NCBI GenBank assembly: GCA_023548195.1
Contig: JAJHZJ010000532.1
Location: 2,002,725-2,066,724, forward strand
Direction of reading: 5' to 3'
Source: Bettongia penicillata ogilbyi
Taxonomy: Eukaryota; Chordata; Mammalia; Diprotodontia; Potoroidae
DNA length: 64,000 bases
Under the pieces are notes generated by a model. It was not told the DNA's origin and did no database searches. It worked only from the letters and a program-made list of their open reading frames with translations. The position numbers and the translations under genes are program-made. Below, one piece after another: positions 45,941 to 56,689 of the stretch. Each line of letters begins with the position of its first letter. Position 1 is the stretch's first letter.

Positions 45941-46089
45941 TTTTTTTTGAGGGGGAGGCAAGGCAACTGGGGTTAAGTGACTTGCCCAGGGTCACACAGC
46001 TAGTAAATGTCAAGTGACTGAGGCCAGATTTGGACTCAGTTCTCTGACTCCAGGGCCAGCGCCCTATGCACTATGCCATCTAGGTGCAC
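45941..46089 (-). mobile_element. MAR1-type SINE with target duplication, beside the exon 8 acceptor
   Basis: On the minus strand it has head 'ggtgcacctagatggcatag', core 'ctgtgtgaccctgggcaagt', then 'aaccccagttgccttgcctc' and a poly(A) tail (T run at 45940-45948 on plus). Flanked by 12-bp duplications cccagtatacat (45929-45940) and cccagtacacat (46090-46101), 11 of 12 identical. Same transcriptional sense as ARSB. Confidence 0.88.
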
Positions 46090-46739
46090 CCCAGTACACA
46101 TCCTGAGAGAGAGCTTGAAAATATGCCTACTTGGCTCTTCCCCAAAGGAACTCTCCAGTCCCAGGCCACTCTCCAGCCGTGGATGTACCTGAACTCACAC
46201 CCCCTGATACATCTGTCTAGGAGTAGAAGCAGGTATGAGTCCTGCTGTTCTGGGCCGCTTCCACATACTCTCCCGTTTCTCCTTGGGGTTCACTCGGATC
46301 AAGTCTATCCTTTCCAGATCCTAAGGTTGGCTCTGTCAGCAACTGGGTGACTTCCTTTGTTCTTAAGGAGACCTCAAAGACATTCTCTCCATCCCAAACC
46401 CTACCTTTAAACTCAAGGATATCATTGACATGTTGATGCCCCCTTAAATACTCCTGCTTCCTTGTTCAGCCTCCTCCTCAACTGTCATGATCTCAGTCTT
46501 CATTCTGTCCTAAAACTTCTGTGACTCTGTCTTGTCTCTAGGATAGCAGCTTCCAAAACTCTGATCTCACTTCAATATCAGTAATCAATTTTTGAATGTG
46601 TATCTACTTACTTATAAATTTTACATACACACACACAAACACATATATATATATATGTACTAGTACACAATAATACACACTATAAAACTTATAAAATATA
46701 GAAATTAAAAAAGGATGAGATAAAGATGAAATATATTTG

Positions 46740-47095
46740 ATCCTATAGTCAAGTGGAGGGGGCAGGGATGACCCTGAGAAACCTGAGCTTGGGAGTTGTG
46801 TGGAGGATGGGATGGGGAGGTGGGCAAAAGACTTGAAGCAGTGAGACCAGTTAGGAGGAAGCTAGTGCAACAGTCCAGGACAAAAGTGACCAGGATCTGA
46901 ACTGAGAGAGAGAAGACGGGAGATGAAAGAAATGTTATGGAGGTAGAAACAGGACAATCTGGTAACAGACTGGATATGTGGAATGAGGGAGACTGAGGAG
47001 CTGAAGATCACTCCAACATGAACCTGGATGCCTAAAAGAATGACCATGCCCTCAAAAGAAATAGGGAAATGTGGAAGGCAGATGGAGGTGAGTAG
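46740..47095 (-). repeat. L2 LINE internal fragment
   Basis: 'agaccagttaggaggaagct', 'agtgcaacagtccaggacaa', 'aatgagggagactgaggagc' are the reverse of the L2 ORF region. Confidence 0.65.
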
Positions 47096-47109
47096 GGGCA
47101 GGAGAGATA

Positions 47110-47465
47110 ACGTTATGAGATGTATAGTGCAGATTGCAACCCATCCAGACCCGCTCATTCTGCCCCACTCAAAATGAAAAGGTGGAAGGTAGGGATTCAC
47201 CCCTGGTCTCTGCTCCAGAAGAAAGAAATAAGCCTTTATTAAGTGCCTTCTATGTGCAAGGTACTATGCTCAGCATGTTACAAATACTGTCTCACTTGAT
47301 CCTTGTAGCAACCCTGGGAGGTAGATGCTATTATTATCCCTATTTTACATATAGGGAAATGGAGGCAGACCGAGATTAAGTAATCTGCCCAGTGTCACAC
47401 AGCTGGTAAGCGTCTGAAGCTGCATTTGAGATCAGGTCTTTCTGATTTCAGGATTAATGCCACCT
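47110..47465 (-). repeat. Composite repeat B, copy 1: MIR/Ther-type SINE plus shared flank
   Basis: The SINE part (about 47222-47465) reads in reverse: 'aagcctttattaagtgcctt', 'ttgatccttgtagcaaccct', 'cccagtgtcacacagctggt'. The flank (about 47118-47221: 'ttgcaacccatccagacc', 'tggaaggtaggg', 'tgctccagaagaaag') is shared with 51490-51610, so the repeat unit extends beyond a normal SINE. Confidence 0.65.
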
Positions 47466-47789
47466 AACTGAGATCCCACAGTGCACAGGATCCACCATCT
47501 GAGGTCCTCTTACCACAGTCACAGCTGAACGGAGAGATAGAAGAGGGCATGCAGAGAGGGGGGAACTTTTCCAATGGTAACTGGAGGTGAAGAGGTGGAA
47601 ATTAAGAGCCTGCACAGGGAAGGCAGGGGGCAGAATACAGCAATGTTGGAGAATAAGGGTAGGCATAATCATGTTAGAGAAAAGCCTCAGGATTAGCTAT
47701 CCCAGGGAGGGAAGAGATGTGACCCAGCTTCCCACTTTCTGACTAGATGAGCACATACCTCTTGAGGACAGGACACGGTCCCTCATTTT

Positions 47790-48155
47790 GGAGATCCAGG
47801 GTAGATTTAAAACTCTCCACCATTTGGCTCCAGCTGACCTTTCTGGGAGCATTCCTCATTCCTTGTCTCTACTCACTCTACGCTTCTGCCATGCTAGCCT
47901 TCTTGCCAACCTCCACGTATGACATACCACTTCTCATCTCTATGCCTTTGCCTAACTGACCTCTGCTTCAAGCATCCCCAATGCTAGTACCTTCTCCCTT
48001 GGAAATTACATATAATATATCAAATTTATGTTTCTTTTTCTGTATTTACACTGATTATCTCTAATAGAATACAAATTCCTTCAGGATAAGGACTGTTACT
48101 TTTTTTCCCCTTTGCAACCTTAGTAAGGTGCTCCTGACATAGTCAGGAATGTGTT
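47790..48155 (+). repeat. L2 LINE 3' region and tail
   Basis: A long collinear L2 segment: 'ttctgccatgctagccttct', 'tctctatgcctttgcctaac', 'aatacaaattccttcaggat', 'aaggactgttac'. Confidence 0.65.
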
Positions 48156-48176
48156 GATAATTTAAAAAACCATCTC

Positions 48177-49765
48177 GAAAGCCCATATATTTCCTGCAAG
48201 AAGAACTCCCCACAGATTCTGAAGCACTGCAAGGCGCACAGAAACACAGTGGAAGAGATTTCCGTTCCAGAGAGCCCTGGAGAGCGGTCCCCAGGGGTCC
48301 ATCACGCCCCGGAAATTGGAGCCCACCCCTGAGCTGCCCTGGCCACGGCTGCAGAGGAGCAGATCCGAGCAGGCTTCAGGGATGGAATCTCCGGAGGCCG
48401 GGAAGGTCCCTCCGCCCACAGAAGCTACAGGTCAGTGAGAGAGACGTCTGGGCTGGCCAAGAGGGGAGAGGGGTGTCTCTGTGACTCGGGCCCCCTCAGG
48501 AGGAAGCGGCAGAGGCAGCGGCAGAGGCAGCAGCGACAGCAGCCCCCGGGACTCCCAGAGCAGCAGGCAGAAGTTCAGGGCCATTACTGATGGTCTCTGC
48601 ATAAACCCCCTGAGGGAACTGAGCCTGGGAGGCGGCCCTGCCCCCACCAAAGCACCAGAACTTAAGCTCACATTGAATAGCAGCCGCACCTGCTGCGGAA
48701 AGCCCATTTGAATCTCAGACCCCAAGCACTAGCTGGGCGGATCTAGGCGGGGGTGCAGAGGAATCTCAGAAGTCAAGGAACTGGCTGGGAAAATGCCCAG
48801 AAAAAGGAAAAAAAATAAGACCATAGAGAGCTACTTTGATAGGGTGCAGATGTTCCCGCCTTTCTATTCTGATGACGAGGAACTATTCTTACCATCAGGG
48901 AAAGACGTGGAGGTCAGGGCCTCTGTATCCCAGACATCCCAGGTGGATGGCCGGTGGGCTCAGACCATGGAAGAGCTCAAAAAGGATTTTGAAAATCAAG
49001 TTAGACAGGTGGAGGAAAAACTGGGAAGAGAAATGAGAGAGATGCAAGAAAAGCCTGAAAAATGGGTCAATACCTTGCAAAATAGGCTAACTTAATTGGC
49101 AAAAGAGGTTCAAAAAGCCAATGAGGAGAAGAATGCTTTCAAAAGCAGAATTAGCCAAATGGAAAAAGAGGTTCAAAAGCTCACTGAAGATAATAGTTCT
49201 CTCAAAATTAGAATGGAACAGATGGAGGCTAATGACTTTCTGAGAAACCAAGAAATCACAAAACAAAACCAAAAGAATGAAAAAATGGAAGAGAATGTGA
49301 AATATCTCATTGGAAAAACAACTGACCTGGAAAATAGATCCAGGAAAGACAGTTAGTCTTACACAAAACGACTGTCATCAAAGTCATTTGCAAAACTACA
49401 CAGATATGGCCTATATTGAATTGCCTGCCTTCCCAAAGGGAACGGGTGGGGAGGGAGGGATGGGGACAATTTGGAACTCAAAATTTTAGGAACAACTGTT
49501 TAGTATTGTTGTTGCTACTAGGAAATAAGAAATACAGTTAATGGGGAATAGAAAGTCATCTGGCCCTACAGGACAAAAGAGAAGATGGGGACAAGAGAAG
49601 AGAGGGATGATAGAAGAGAGGTAAGATTGGAGATAGGGAAAATTAGATTGCTCGGTGTATTGGGATGGGGAGAGGGGATAAAAGGGGAGAAAATTTGGAA
49701 CCCAAAATTTTGTGAAAATGAATGTAAAAAGTTAAATAAATAAATTTTTATTAAGAAAAAAAAAT
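48177..49765 (+). mobile_element. HAL1/L1-type retroelement with internal deletion, flanked by target duplication
   Basis: Lies in ARSB intron 7, antisense to the gene. Order: 5' UTR lacking roughly its first 45 bases (to 48792), ORF1 N-terminal half, an abrupt junction near 49352, then 3' UTR and an A-rich end. Direct repeats aaaaaaccatctc (48164-48176) and aaaaaaacatctc (49766-49778) match in 12 of 13 positions and mark it as one insertion. By comparison with 60565-63513 the junction skips about 1.27 kb (rest of ORF1 plus early 3' UTR). Confidence 0.85.
48793..49356 (+). pseudogene. L1/HAL1 ORF1 pseudogene (N-terminal half)
   Basis: Starts MPRKRKKNKTIESYF, the usual ORF1 opening, followed by a K/E-rich coiled coil ('MEELKKDFENQVRQVEEK' and 'MEKEVQKLTEDNSSLKIRM'). 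A single in-frame TAA at 49093-49095 interrupts it; the same frame continues to 'TDLENRSRKD', where the RRM domain should begin. There the sequence switches to 3' UTR and reaches a stop. RRM and C-terminal domains are absent, so no functional nucleic-acid chaperone is encoded. Confidence 0.9.
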
Positions 49766-50588
49766 AAAAAAACATCTCCTGGGGGAAGGGATGTGCCCAT
49801 AATACACTTTTAAGTTTAATCTGCATTAGCAACACTTTCTTAAGAATAAACAACCATAAAACAATAAATCAAGACCTGATTTGTAGCAATCGCCAATTTC
49901 TGAGGTACAAATATTCCTACCGAAAATTTAATAATTGGTTGTCTGCTGCCATTTGAGCTACCTCCAGCACACCCCTGCCCACAGCGCTCACTTAATGAAT
50001 GCTCATTAAACGTTGTTGAATGGTGGCAAGAATTTAAAATATCTACTTTTCAAAAAACTGAGAGAAAAAGATTTTTTCTTTTCTCCCTTTTCAGAGTAAA
50101 TTTCTAATGGTTTTAGTAAAAAGTAGCCGATTAAATCCACTTTTCTCATTTAGCAGCTCAAAGAACATGACTTACAAGGGTCATTGGTTTAATTTGTAAA
50201 TGTATGCTTGATTATCTTGAACACAAACCTTTGGAAAAACTTGGGAAATAGTAATAGTGAGTGCACTATAATTGGGAACAGTTTGCCTAGCAAAAAGAGG
50301 GATGGGAAAACCTTGAAGAAATAGTACTTTCCTTCTGCCATACACCATGAAGGATCATAAAAAATTTTGAAGATCATGTTTAGCCTTCCAGGTGTCTGGG
50401 TAGGGGCAGGAAAGGGACAGAGTTTGGGGTTAGAGAAGAAGAAGCAAAGGGAAATGGAAAAGAGAAGGTGGTAAGATAAGGAATTGAAAGTAGGGGAGTA
50501 AGGCCCCACTACTGACTGCACATAATGTAACAGTCTTTCTGTCCTCCTTTCGCATATTATAGCTGCAAATTTATAATAATTTTTCTAC

Positions 50589-50711
50589 CTGGGTAGCCAG
50601 TCAGTAGTTTCCAGTTTCCATGTCGAATTGCTGCATGGATAGAAATGTTGAAGGTGGAATGTGTTCTAGGAAAGGAATCACCGTTTGAGGGAGGGTTAGT
50701 GTTTCCTGGAC
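50589..50711 (-). CDS. ARSB: ARSB exon 7
   Basis: A 123-base internal exon, too short for ORF lists. Acceptor 'attgtttcctttcag', donor 'CAG|GTAGAA'. It gives two bases (GT) of a split codon, 40 full codons and the first base of the Gly446 codon. The 40 codons end '[20 protein letters not shown]' then Pro, close to human residues 425-445. The count fits exactly between human Cys405 and Gly446, and the leading GT fits a split TGT/Cys codon, so the disulfide partner of Cys447 is probably kept. The Asn426 glycosylation sequon (N-I-S) is present. The first about 18 residues ('[18 protein letters not shown]') diverge strongly from human, as expected for a surface loop. Exon length and phase match the human exon. 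Confidence 0.96.
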
Positions 50712-51484
50712 CTGAAAGGAAACAATATGGAAGAATGAGATTAAAACTTCAGTCCCATATAGTTACAGACCCACTTTTTATTTCTCTTATAGAACGCTAA
50801 ATAGCCTTGATTCAACACTGGAGTGTAAAACAGGTCTCCTGGCCTAGAAAGGAATTCTTCATTAAAGAGTTATATTATTATATTTTATAAAAAGCTATAA
50901 TAACATTAAATATCAGTCCCAAACAATTGAAAAAGAAGCATCCTGAAGACACTGAACTCTGCTATAGCTTTAAAATGTCTATGCCCTGCTTTTATTGAGT
51001 TATATATGGTTTGCTTGCAGTATATTTCGGGGGGCGTGTTTAAAGATGGGGGGACTAGTCCTGTGATTTCACTGCTCTATGGAATTTCTTATTGAGGAAA
51101 CTCTCCCAATGCAGAATGACTCATCATCTGGGGGAGGGAAGAAGGAAGGGAAGAAAAAGGAAAATTCACATGACAATTTAGTTGTGTATTTGCAAGAAAC
51201 AACAAGCTGTGCAAAGCAAGTAATCTCGTTTATTATGCTATGTTACGCTTATTTTATTCCAGAAATTAAAAAAAAAGGATGGCGCATCCTCTGTGAGTTA
51301 TAATCTCAGAGCATTGCCCGGCGTGCCAGGCAACGTCAGAGGCTACCCTTGAACCCAGGGCTCCCTGGTCCTGAGGCCAGTCCTGGCTCCACTAGGTCAA
51401 ACCATCTGTTGTTAAGGGAATGCAGGGACTGAGTGCTCTCACTTCCTGTGTGAGGATGTGTGGATAAACTGCAAATAATGGAGG

Positions 51485-51830
51485 ACTTTAGGGATGTACA
51501 ATGTATGACGAAGATCACAACCCATCCGTACCTGCTCATCCTGCCCTAGTCAGAAAGAAAAGGGGGAAGGTAGGGGCTCTGACTCCTGGTCACTGTTCCA
51601 GAAGAAGGAAGGAAGGAAGGAAAGAAATAAGCATTTATTAAGTGCCTACTGTGTGCAAGGCACTGCGCTCAGCATGTTACAAATATTGTCTTGTTTGATC
51701 CTTGTAGCAACCTTGGGAGGTAGGTGTTATTGTTATCCCTATTTTACAGATGAGGAGACTGAGGTTAAGTGACTTGCTCAGGGTAACACAGCTCATAAGT
51801 GGAGGACTTAATGAAGCCCTGAAGGACTTT
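51485..51830 (-). repeat. Composite repeat B, copy 2: MIR/Ther-type SINE plus shared flank
   Basis: Flank 'atcacaacccatccgtacct', 'gggggaaggtaggggctctg', 'cactgttccagaagaagg', then a GGAA expansion and the reversed SINE ('aagcatttattaagtgccta', 'gatccttgtagcaaccttgg', 'gacttgctcagggtaacaca'). Same order and orientation as 47110-47465. Confidence 0.65.
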
Positions 51831-51989
51831 ACTCTTCCACCTCAGAGAACTCCTGCTCTGGGGCCTCACTGTCCTGGCAGGTCGCAGTCTCTGATTGTAG
51901 TGCCCTCTCACCAGTACCCTTGCTGCCTCTCTAAACATCTAAGGCTCTCCTTACTCCCATATAATAAAACTTGGCAAATGTGATTTGAT

Positions 51990-52145
51990 TTCATCCTCAC
52001 AAGTCTGGGAGATGGCATCTATTGTTATCCCCCTTTTACAGATGAGGAAACTGAGGCCAAAAGAGGATAAGTGACTTGCTTAAGCATTAGAGGCTGAACT
52101 TGAACTGAGGTCTTCCTGACCCCAGGGCCAGCACTCTCTTCCCTG
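51990..52145 (-). repeat. MIR/Ther-type SINE fragment
   Basis: 'ttttacagatgaggaaactg', 'ataagtgacttgcttaagca', 'gaggtcttcctgaccccagg'. Confidence 0.65.
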
Positions 52146-52179
52146 TGCACCCAGTGGCACTTCTAGTTCAAGAATCATA

Positions 52180-52410
52180 ATCAAATGAATATTGACATTG
52201 CTACTGGAAAAGGTATGTCAACCTAAAGCCCTTTGGGCTCCACCCACCACTTCTATAACTTTCCACGTATACTCCTCTCTACACACCTTGTCTCTCTGTC
52301 ATCCTCTCCTTTAGAAAGTAAGTTAATTGAGGGCAAGGACTCTCTTTGCTTTCATGTTTGTATCTCCAATTCTTGGCACAGAGAAAGCATTCTAAAATGC
52401 TTTTTCATTA
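52180..52410 (+). repeat. L2 LINE 3' tail
   Basis: 'aagttaattgagggcaagga', 'tgtttgtatctccaattctt', 'ggcacagagaaagcattcta'. Confidence 0.55.
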
Positions 52411-53289
52411 CATAATTTTTCTTTCTAATTGAATATGGGATTATAGGCCAAATATTCCAAAACTGAGCCCTCTAGAAGTGACACATTTCCAATCTGATTG
52501 ATTTTATGAGTGGTTCCTATCGACTTTTTTTTTTAAAGTCCCCTGCTAGCCAGGAAATCTGATAATGAACTTCTCTGTGCTCAGTTTTTCCTCAGTGATC
52601 ACACCATCTGTGGATGTTTGCCATGTGTTCAGAATGTTCCAGGACTGAGCATTCGGCTGTCATGACCTTTAAGCAGTCACTACCACTGCCTTGTCTTGTT
52701 CAGAGTTCAGATGAGTGCTTTTGTTGGTGATTAGACACTCATGTTCAAATTAAAATATAAAAACATCTATTTTACTTGTGAAATAAGTTATTTTTGATAA
52801 CAAAAATGTGGTCCATTTCTTTCATTCATGGCACAAAGGAAACTTGGACTTGTCCAGACCAGGGATTCCATCTTTAAGGAGAACTTTTGGAAGGACAATT
52901 TACTTTGCTGATGTAAGCTGACAAAATTGTCCTTGCTTAAAGCCTTTCCTAGAGCACTGAGTCACCTGCTGACCATAAGACCTTCTGGTCTCACCCTCTG
53001 GTGTCTGTGCCACATTCTCTCCTGGCTATGAGTTTGGGCACAGAGCTGGTGTGGAGTCATGTTTCTGGTCTTGGGTGATTGGCTGATTGGTACCAAAAAT
53101 GTATACTTTACACAACTTTATCCAGAACTGAATAGTCAAGACTCAAGACCCAGCTGTGGCAAGTAGAGCCTAAGGTTTTAAGTCCTCATTTGTCTGATTG
53201 TGTCTATAGTGGTTATGATAGCTCTTTAAAATGGTACCTCATTCCTGGAGCCTTTGTGCCAGGAGGAAGAAAATGATTGAAAAGTTTTT

Positions 53290-53455
53290 TCTGTCCCTAA
53301 GGTCCTTCAGGGCAAAAGCCATCTCCTGTCCCTTTTTATATTTCTCACCATGGAATACAGGGTCCTGAACCTGGTGGACTTTGAACACCTACATTGTACC
53401 AGCACTTCACACAGTGCCTGGCACATAATAGGCACTTAAGAAATGTTGACCGATT
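53290..53455 (+). repeat. L2 LINE 3' tail
   Basis: 'tccttcagggcaaaagccat', 'acagtgcctggcacataata', 'ggcacttaagaaatgttga'. Confidence 0.65.
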
Positions 53456-53524
53456 TTTAAAAATGTTACCTAAGCTATTGAACTTAACAAATATTAGTTA
53501 TACTTTTTGTTCTTTATCTACAAA

Positions 53525-53645
53525 TGAAGCAGAAGCAGAGAGCTGGCTCTGAGCCAGGAAGACCTGGATTCAAGTTTCACCTCTGACACATCCTGGCTAC
53601 GTGATACTTAACAAGTCATTTGCCGGGTCTCCTGGGATTCTCCAA
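53525..53645 (+). repeat. SINE fragment (MIR/marsupial type)
   Basis: 'ctgagccaggaagacctgga', 'ttcaagtttcacctctgaca', 'cgtgatacttaacaagtcat'. The tail is missing. Confidence 0.55.
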
Positions 53646-53659
53646 GATGACAAAATCCT

Positions 53660-53880
53660 TCCTTCCTTCCTTCCTCTTTTAAATCATATTTTCCCCAATG
53701 ACATGTAAAGACAGTTTTTAACATTCATTTTTTCAAATAAAATTTTGAATTCCAAATTTTCTCCCTCCTTTCCTCCCGAAGACAGTAAGCAATTTGATAC
53801 AGGTTATATATGTGCAATCATGTAAAACATATTTCCATATTAGACCACAAGTTTCAAAGTAGATAAAGTAAGAACCTGCA
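53660..53880 (-). mobile_element. L1-type LINE 3' end
   Basis: 'cagtttttaacattcatttt', 'ttttgaattccaaattttct', 'agcaatttgatacaggttat', 'aacatatttccatattagac'; same element type as 38750-39318. A TTCC run sits at its left edge. Confidence 0.6.
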
Positions 53881-53984
53881 TTGGTAGTGCCTATACCACT
53901 GAAATCTCAGAGTTAGCTCCTATTCCTATGTATAAATGCAGGGCTTTAATAGAATTTCATCTATACAATGACTACCCTTTTTAT

Positions 53985-54340
53985 TTCTTTTAAGAGAATC
54001 CTATTTTTTAGCGATAACCTTTAAATTATTGATATCTTTTGTCTTTACCTCCATTCTCTAATATATTCACCCCAAATCCCATCCCTTAGAACAAAGAATA
54101 AAAAACATAGGGAAAAATGTACTTCATCAAAACTAGTCCAACACATCAACTAAATCTCATGGGGTCTGCAATGTCCTAGATCCATAGTCCTTAATCTATG
54201 CAAATACAGGACAAAGGTACATTTTCTCCCTTTTCTCTGTGACCAGGCTTGGATATTTTTAGGTCTTTACATCATCTTTATTTCTGAATACACCCCTTTC
54301 CATTTCTCTACCCACCCAAAGAACCATCCCTTATAAAAAA
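53985..54340. repeat. Probable interspersed repeat
   Basis: 'cccatcccttagaacaaaga', 'aaaactagtccaacacatca', 'gtctgcaatgtcctagatcc' resemble text I associate with dispersed marsupial repeats, but there is no second copy in this window. It may continue the L1 3' region beside it. Confidence 0.3.
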
Positions 54341-56324
54341 GATTTTTGTAAAAAGAGAAAAAAACCACAAAGGAGCTCAGAAAAACCAGCAGTTTAAGTG
54401 CAGGCAAGATTTCACAGCCCTACGAGGTGAAGGAAATGAGTTTTGCTATCTCTTCTCCAGGGCCATGAGGTCATTATGATTATATCAGATTCAGCTAAAT
54501 ATCTTTCTTTCCCTTTATACTGCTAGCTCCTCCTATTTTCATAAAATGTCTTCGGCCTGATGTGCCCTGATCCAATGCAGATCTCCCGAGGGTTGGGAAT
54601 ATATTGCACAACTACATTTCATAGTGTTGAAAGGGTAGCGCAGTCACAATGCTTAGTCACCATTTAAAACAAGGCCATTACAGAGATACAGTGGAGACTG
54701 AGCAAATAAACATCTGTGGTTTCAGACCTCTAAGTCTCAACAGTCTCACACCAACAAGTCTTTGGTACCAGAGGAAGAACTGCTTCATACTCATTGCTCC
54801 CTGGTTTGTTTGGGTACATTTGGGTTCCAAAGTAAACAGATGATCCTGGTGGCCTAGATGTGTGAGGCTATTGATCACAGGAAGTGTGTTCTTAATGTAC
54901 AGCCTACAGCAAAAAAAAAAAAAAAAGACAACTTCACTATTTACACCAACCAAGTTTATATAAAGGTCGTATTTTGATATGGAAGGATGTTTGTTACAGA
55001 AGATGGATATCTGATTTGTGAAATTATAAACACAAAAGGGGAAATGTAGTCATGTCACATGTTTTCATGTTCTGCCCAAACATACACAAAACATGAACAT
55101 AAAATATCTAAATAGTAAGTCTAAGTGATGAAAGACGTAGGCTGTTTTCTAATTTTCATGTACTTTGCACTGTAACTCTTGGCTTTATGAAGACTTTCTG
55201 AAGAACAAAAATCACAGCTTGATGAATACTTCATTCCACACAGATTCAGTGGATCAGACTTAGGGCTCTACACACATAGCATAGAGTCATGTAAACCCAC
55301 CTACCCACCCTCATTGCCCACGCCTTCCATGCCAAACACCTTTGTGCTAAGATCTACACTGCCCTGAATGGCTGGTCCAAGCAAGAGCTCTTTAGGGAGA
55401 GCAGATGCAAGAACCGAAACCCTAACACCAGAGGAATGGAACCTGCCATTGTCCAACTTCAACCTGTTCATGGACTTATTCATTAAGGTGGCCTTTAATC
55501 TCAAGGTACCACTAATGAGATCACAGAACTGAAAAGATTTGAATGGCATTTCTATCAAAGAAAATTAATGTATTGTATTTTTTGGATATGGCTTCTCAGA
55601 CTTCAAATCTTCTACATCCTTCAAGTATCAATTCACTTTGGGAACTTCTTGCTTTTAGCTTCAAGAGAAAAGATGGAAGAGGCCAATCCCACTTCAGGTT
55701 GTTCATGTCTTTGGGAAAACATGAGAGTAACTGGCAGTGTCCATCATGTCCCCACCCCTGCCTTGCTACACTAGAGACTTCGGGGGGGTTTCCCTTTGGG
55801 TGAGATCCAGGACCTTTTCTTTTGGTTGATCTGAGTTCCTTTGCTCCCAAAGGTAGAAATCGTTCACTCTCTATTGTCTATATATATTCTCATGCCTTCT
55901 TTGATTCCTTCTTGGATTTCTTTACTCTTCTCTATGTGTGTTCACTGTGGAACTAGTATGAGATGGGGAAAAAGGTCAAGTCTTGGTCATAGAGTTTGGA
56001 GTCCTTCTTTCCCCCCAATAATAATGACAAAGTGATCAGAAGTTAGCTTGAACCTCTAGACAAATAACATTTAAAAGATGAGACAGATTCAATTCTAGCC
56101 TGGTATCCCCTGTCTCTGAGGGGAGCAGAGTGGTGGCCTCTGGCCCCAGTTTCTTATTTCCCCTCCTAGCAGGGCTTCAAGTACCCCTTGGAAAAGGGAG
56201 AAGGACAGAAGAGGACAGAGATGTCTATTTTGCCTAGTCTACTCTCTCCACAAAACAAAGAAATAGAAATAAACCCAATCTGACAACACACTGCTCATCG
56301 CACGTACCTACTCATGGCTGTGAT

Positions 56325-56540
56325 GGAGCCAGTTTGAACCAGACAGTTGACTGTTAAATTTTCTGTGTAAGCAAATCCTACCAATCACAGCTTGTTTTAA
56401 TGTTTGTTGACTGTGTAGGCTTAAGAAAGTGATGGAAAAAATGTTAGCAATTTAGATTAAAACTTAAAAGTGTACTGTAAGTAACTCCCGCCCCTCCCCC
56501 ACTCCCACAGAGCCTGTTACTGACACACGCCCTGGCTTCT
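56325..56540. repeat. hAT-Charlie/MER5-like DNA transposon fossil, copy 3
   Basis: 'ggagccagtttgaacc', 'gttgactgtgtaggcttaag', 'aaagtgatggaaaaaatgtt' and 'agcaatttagattaaaactt' align with 9940-10150. Confidence 0.5.
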
Positions 56541-56689
56541 AGTCAACCACATCTCTGCTTTTTGGAAGGATGTGTGTTTCAACACCAATCCTCCAGAGTC
56601 AAGATTGGTCACTGTGCTATTTTCTTTTATATTACTATGGGGGGTCACTAGGTACATCATTCTCTTGGTTGCTTACTTGGCTCTGCAGT

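Larger units (their letters stand above)
45897..50588 (-). other. ARSB: ARSB intron 7
   Basis: Phase 1 intron between exon 7 (donor CAG|GTAGAA) and exon 8 (acceptor CTGACAG|GC). It holds a SINE next to the acceptor, L2 fragments, a composite SINE repeat and an internally deleted HAL1 in antisense. A CA/TA microsatellite lies at about 46625-46668. Nothing recognised in 46102-46620 or 49780-50588. Confidence 0.93.

Noticed and set aside
45897..45966. N-terminal extension of the exon 8 frame ([22 protein letters not shown]…), which looks like a signal peptide
   Set aside because: It is intron and SINE-edge sequence read through the acceptor; the hydrophobic run is the translated pyrimidine tract. 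The exon 7 match proves splicing at 45896.
55301..55558. 85-codon minus-strand frame and the overlapping plus-strand text (…TALNGWSKQELFRESRC…)
   Set aside because: Looked like a processed pseudogene at first sight, but I could not place it in any family and there is no poly(A) or duplication.
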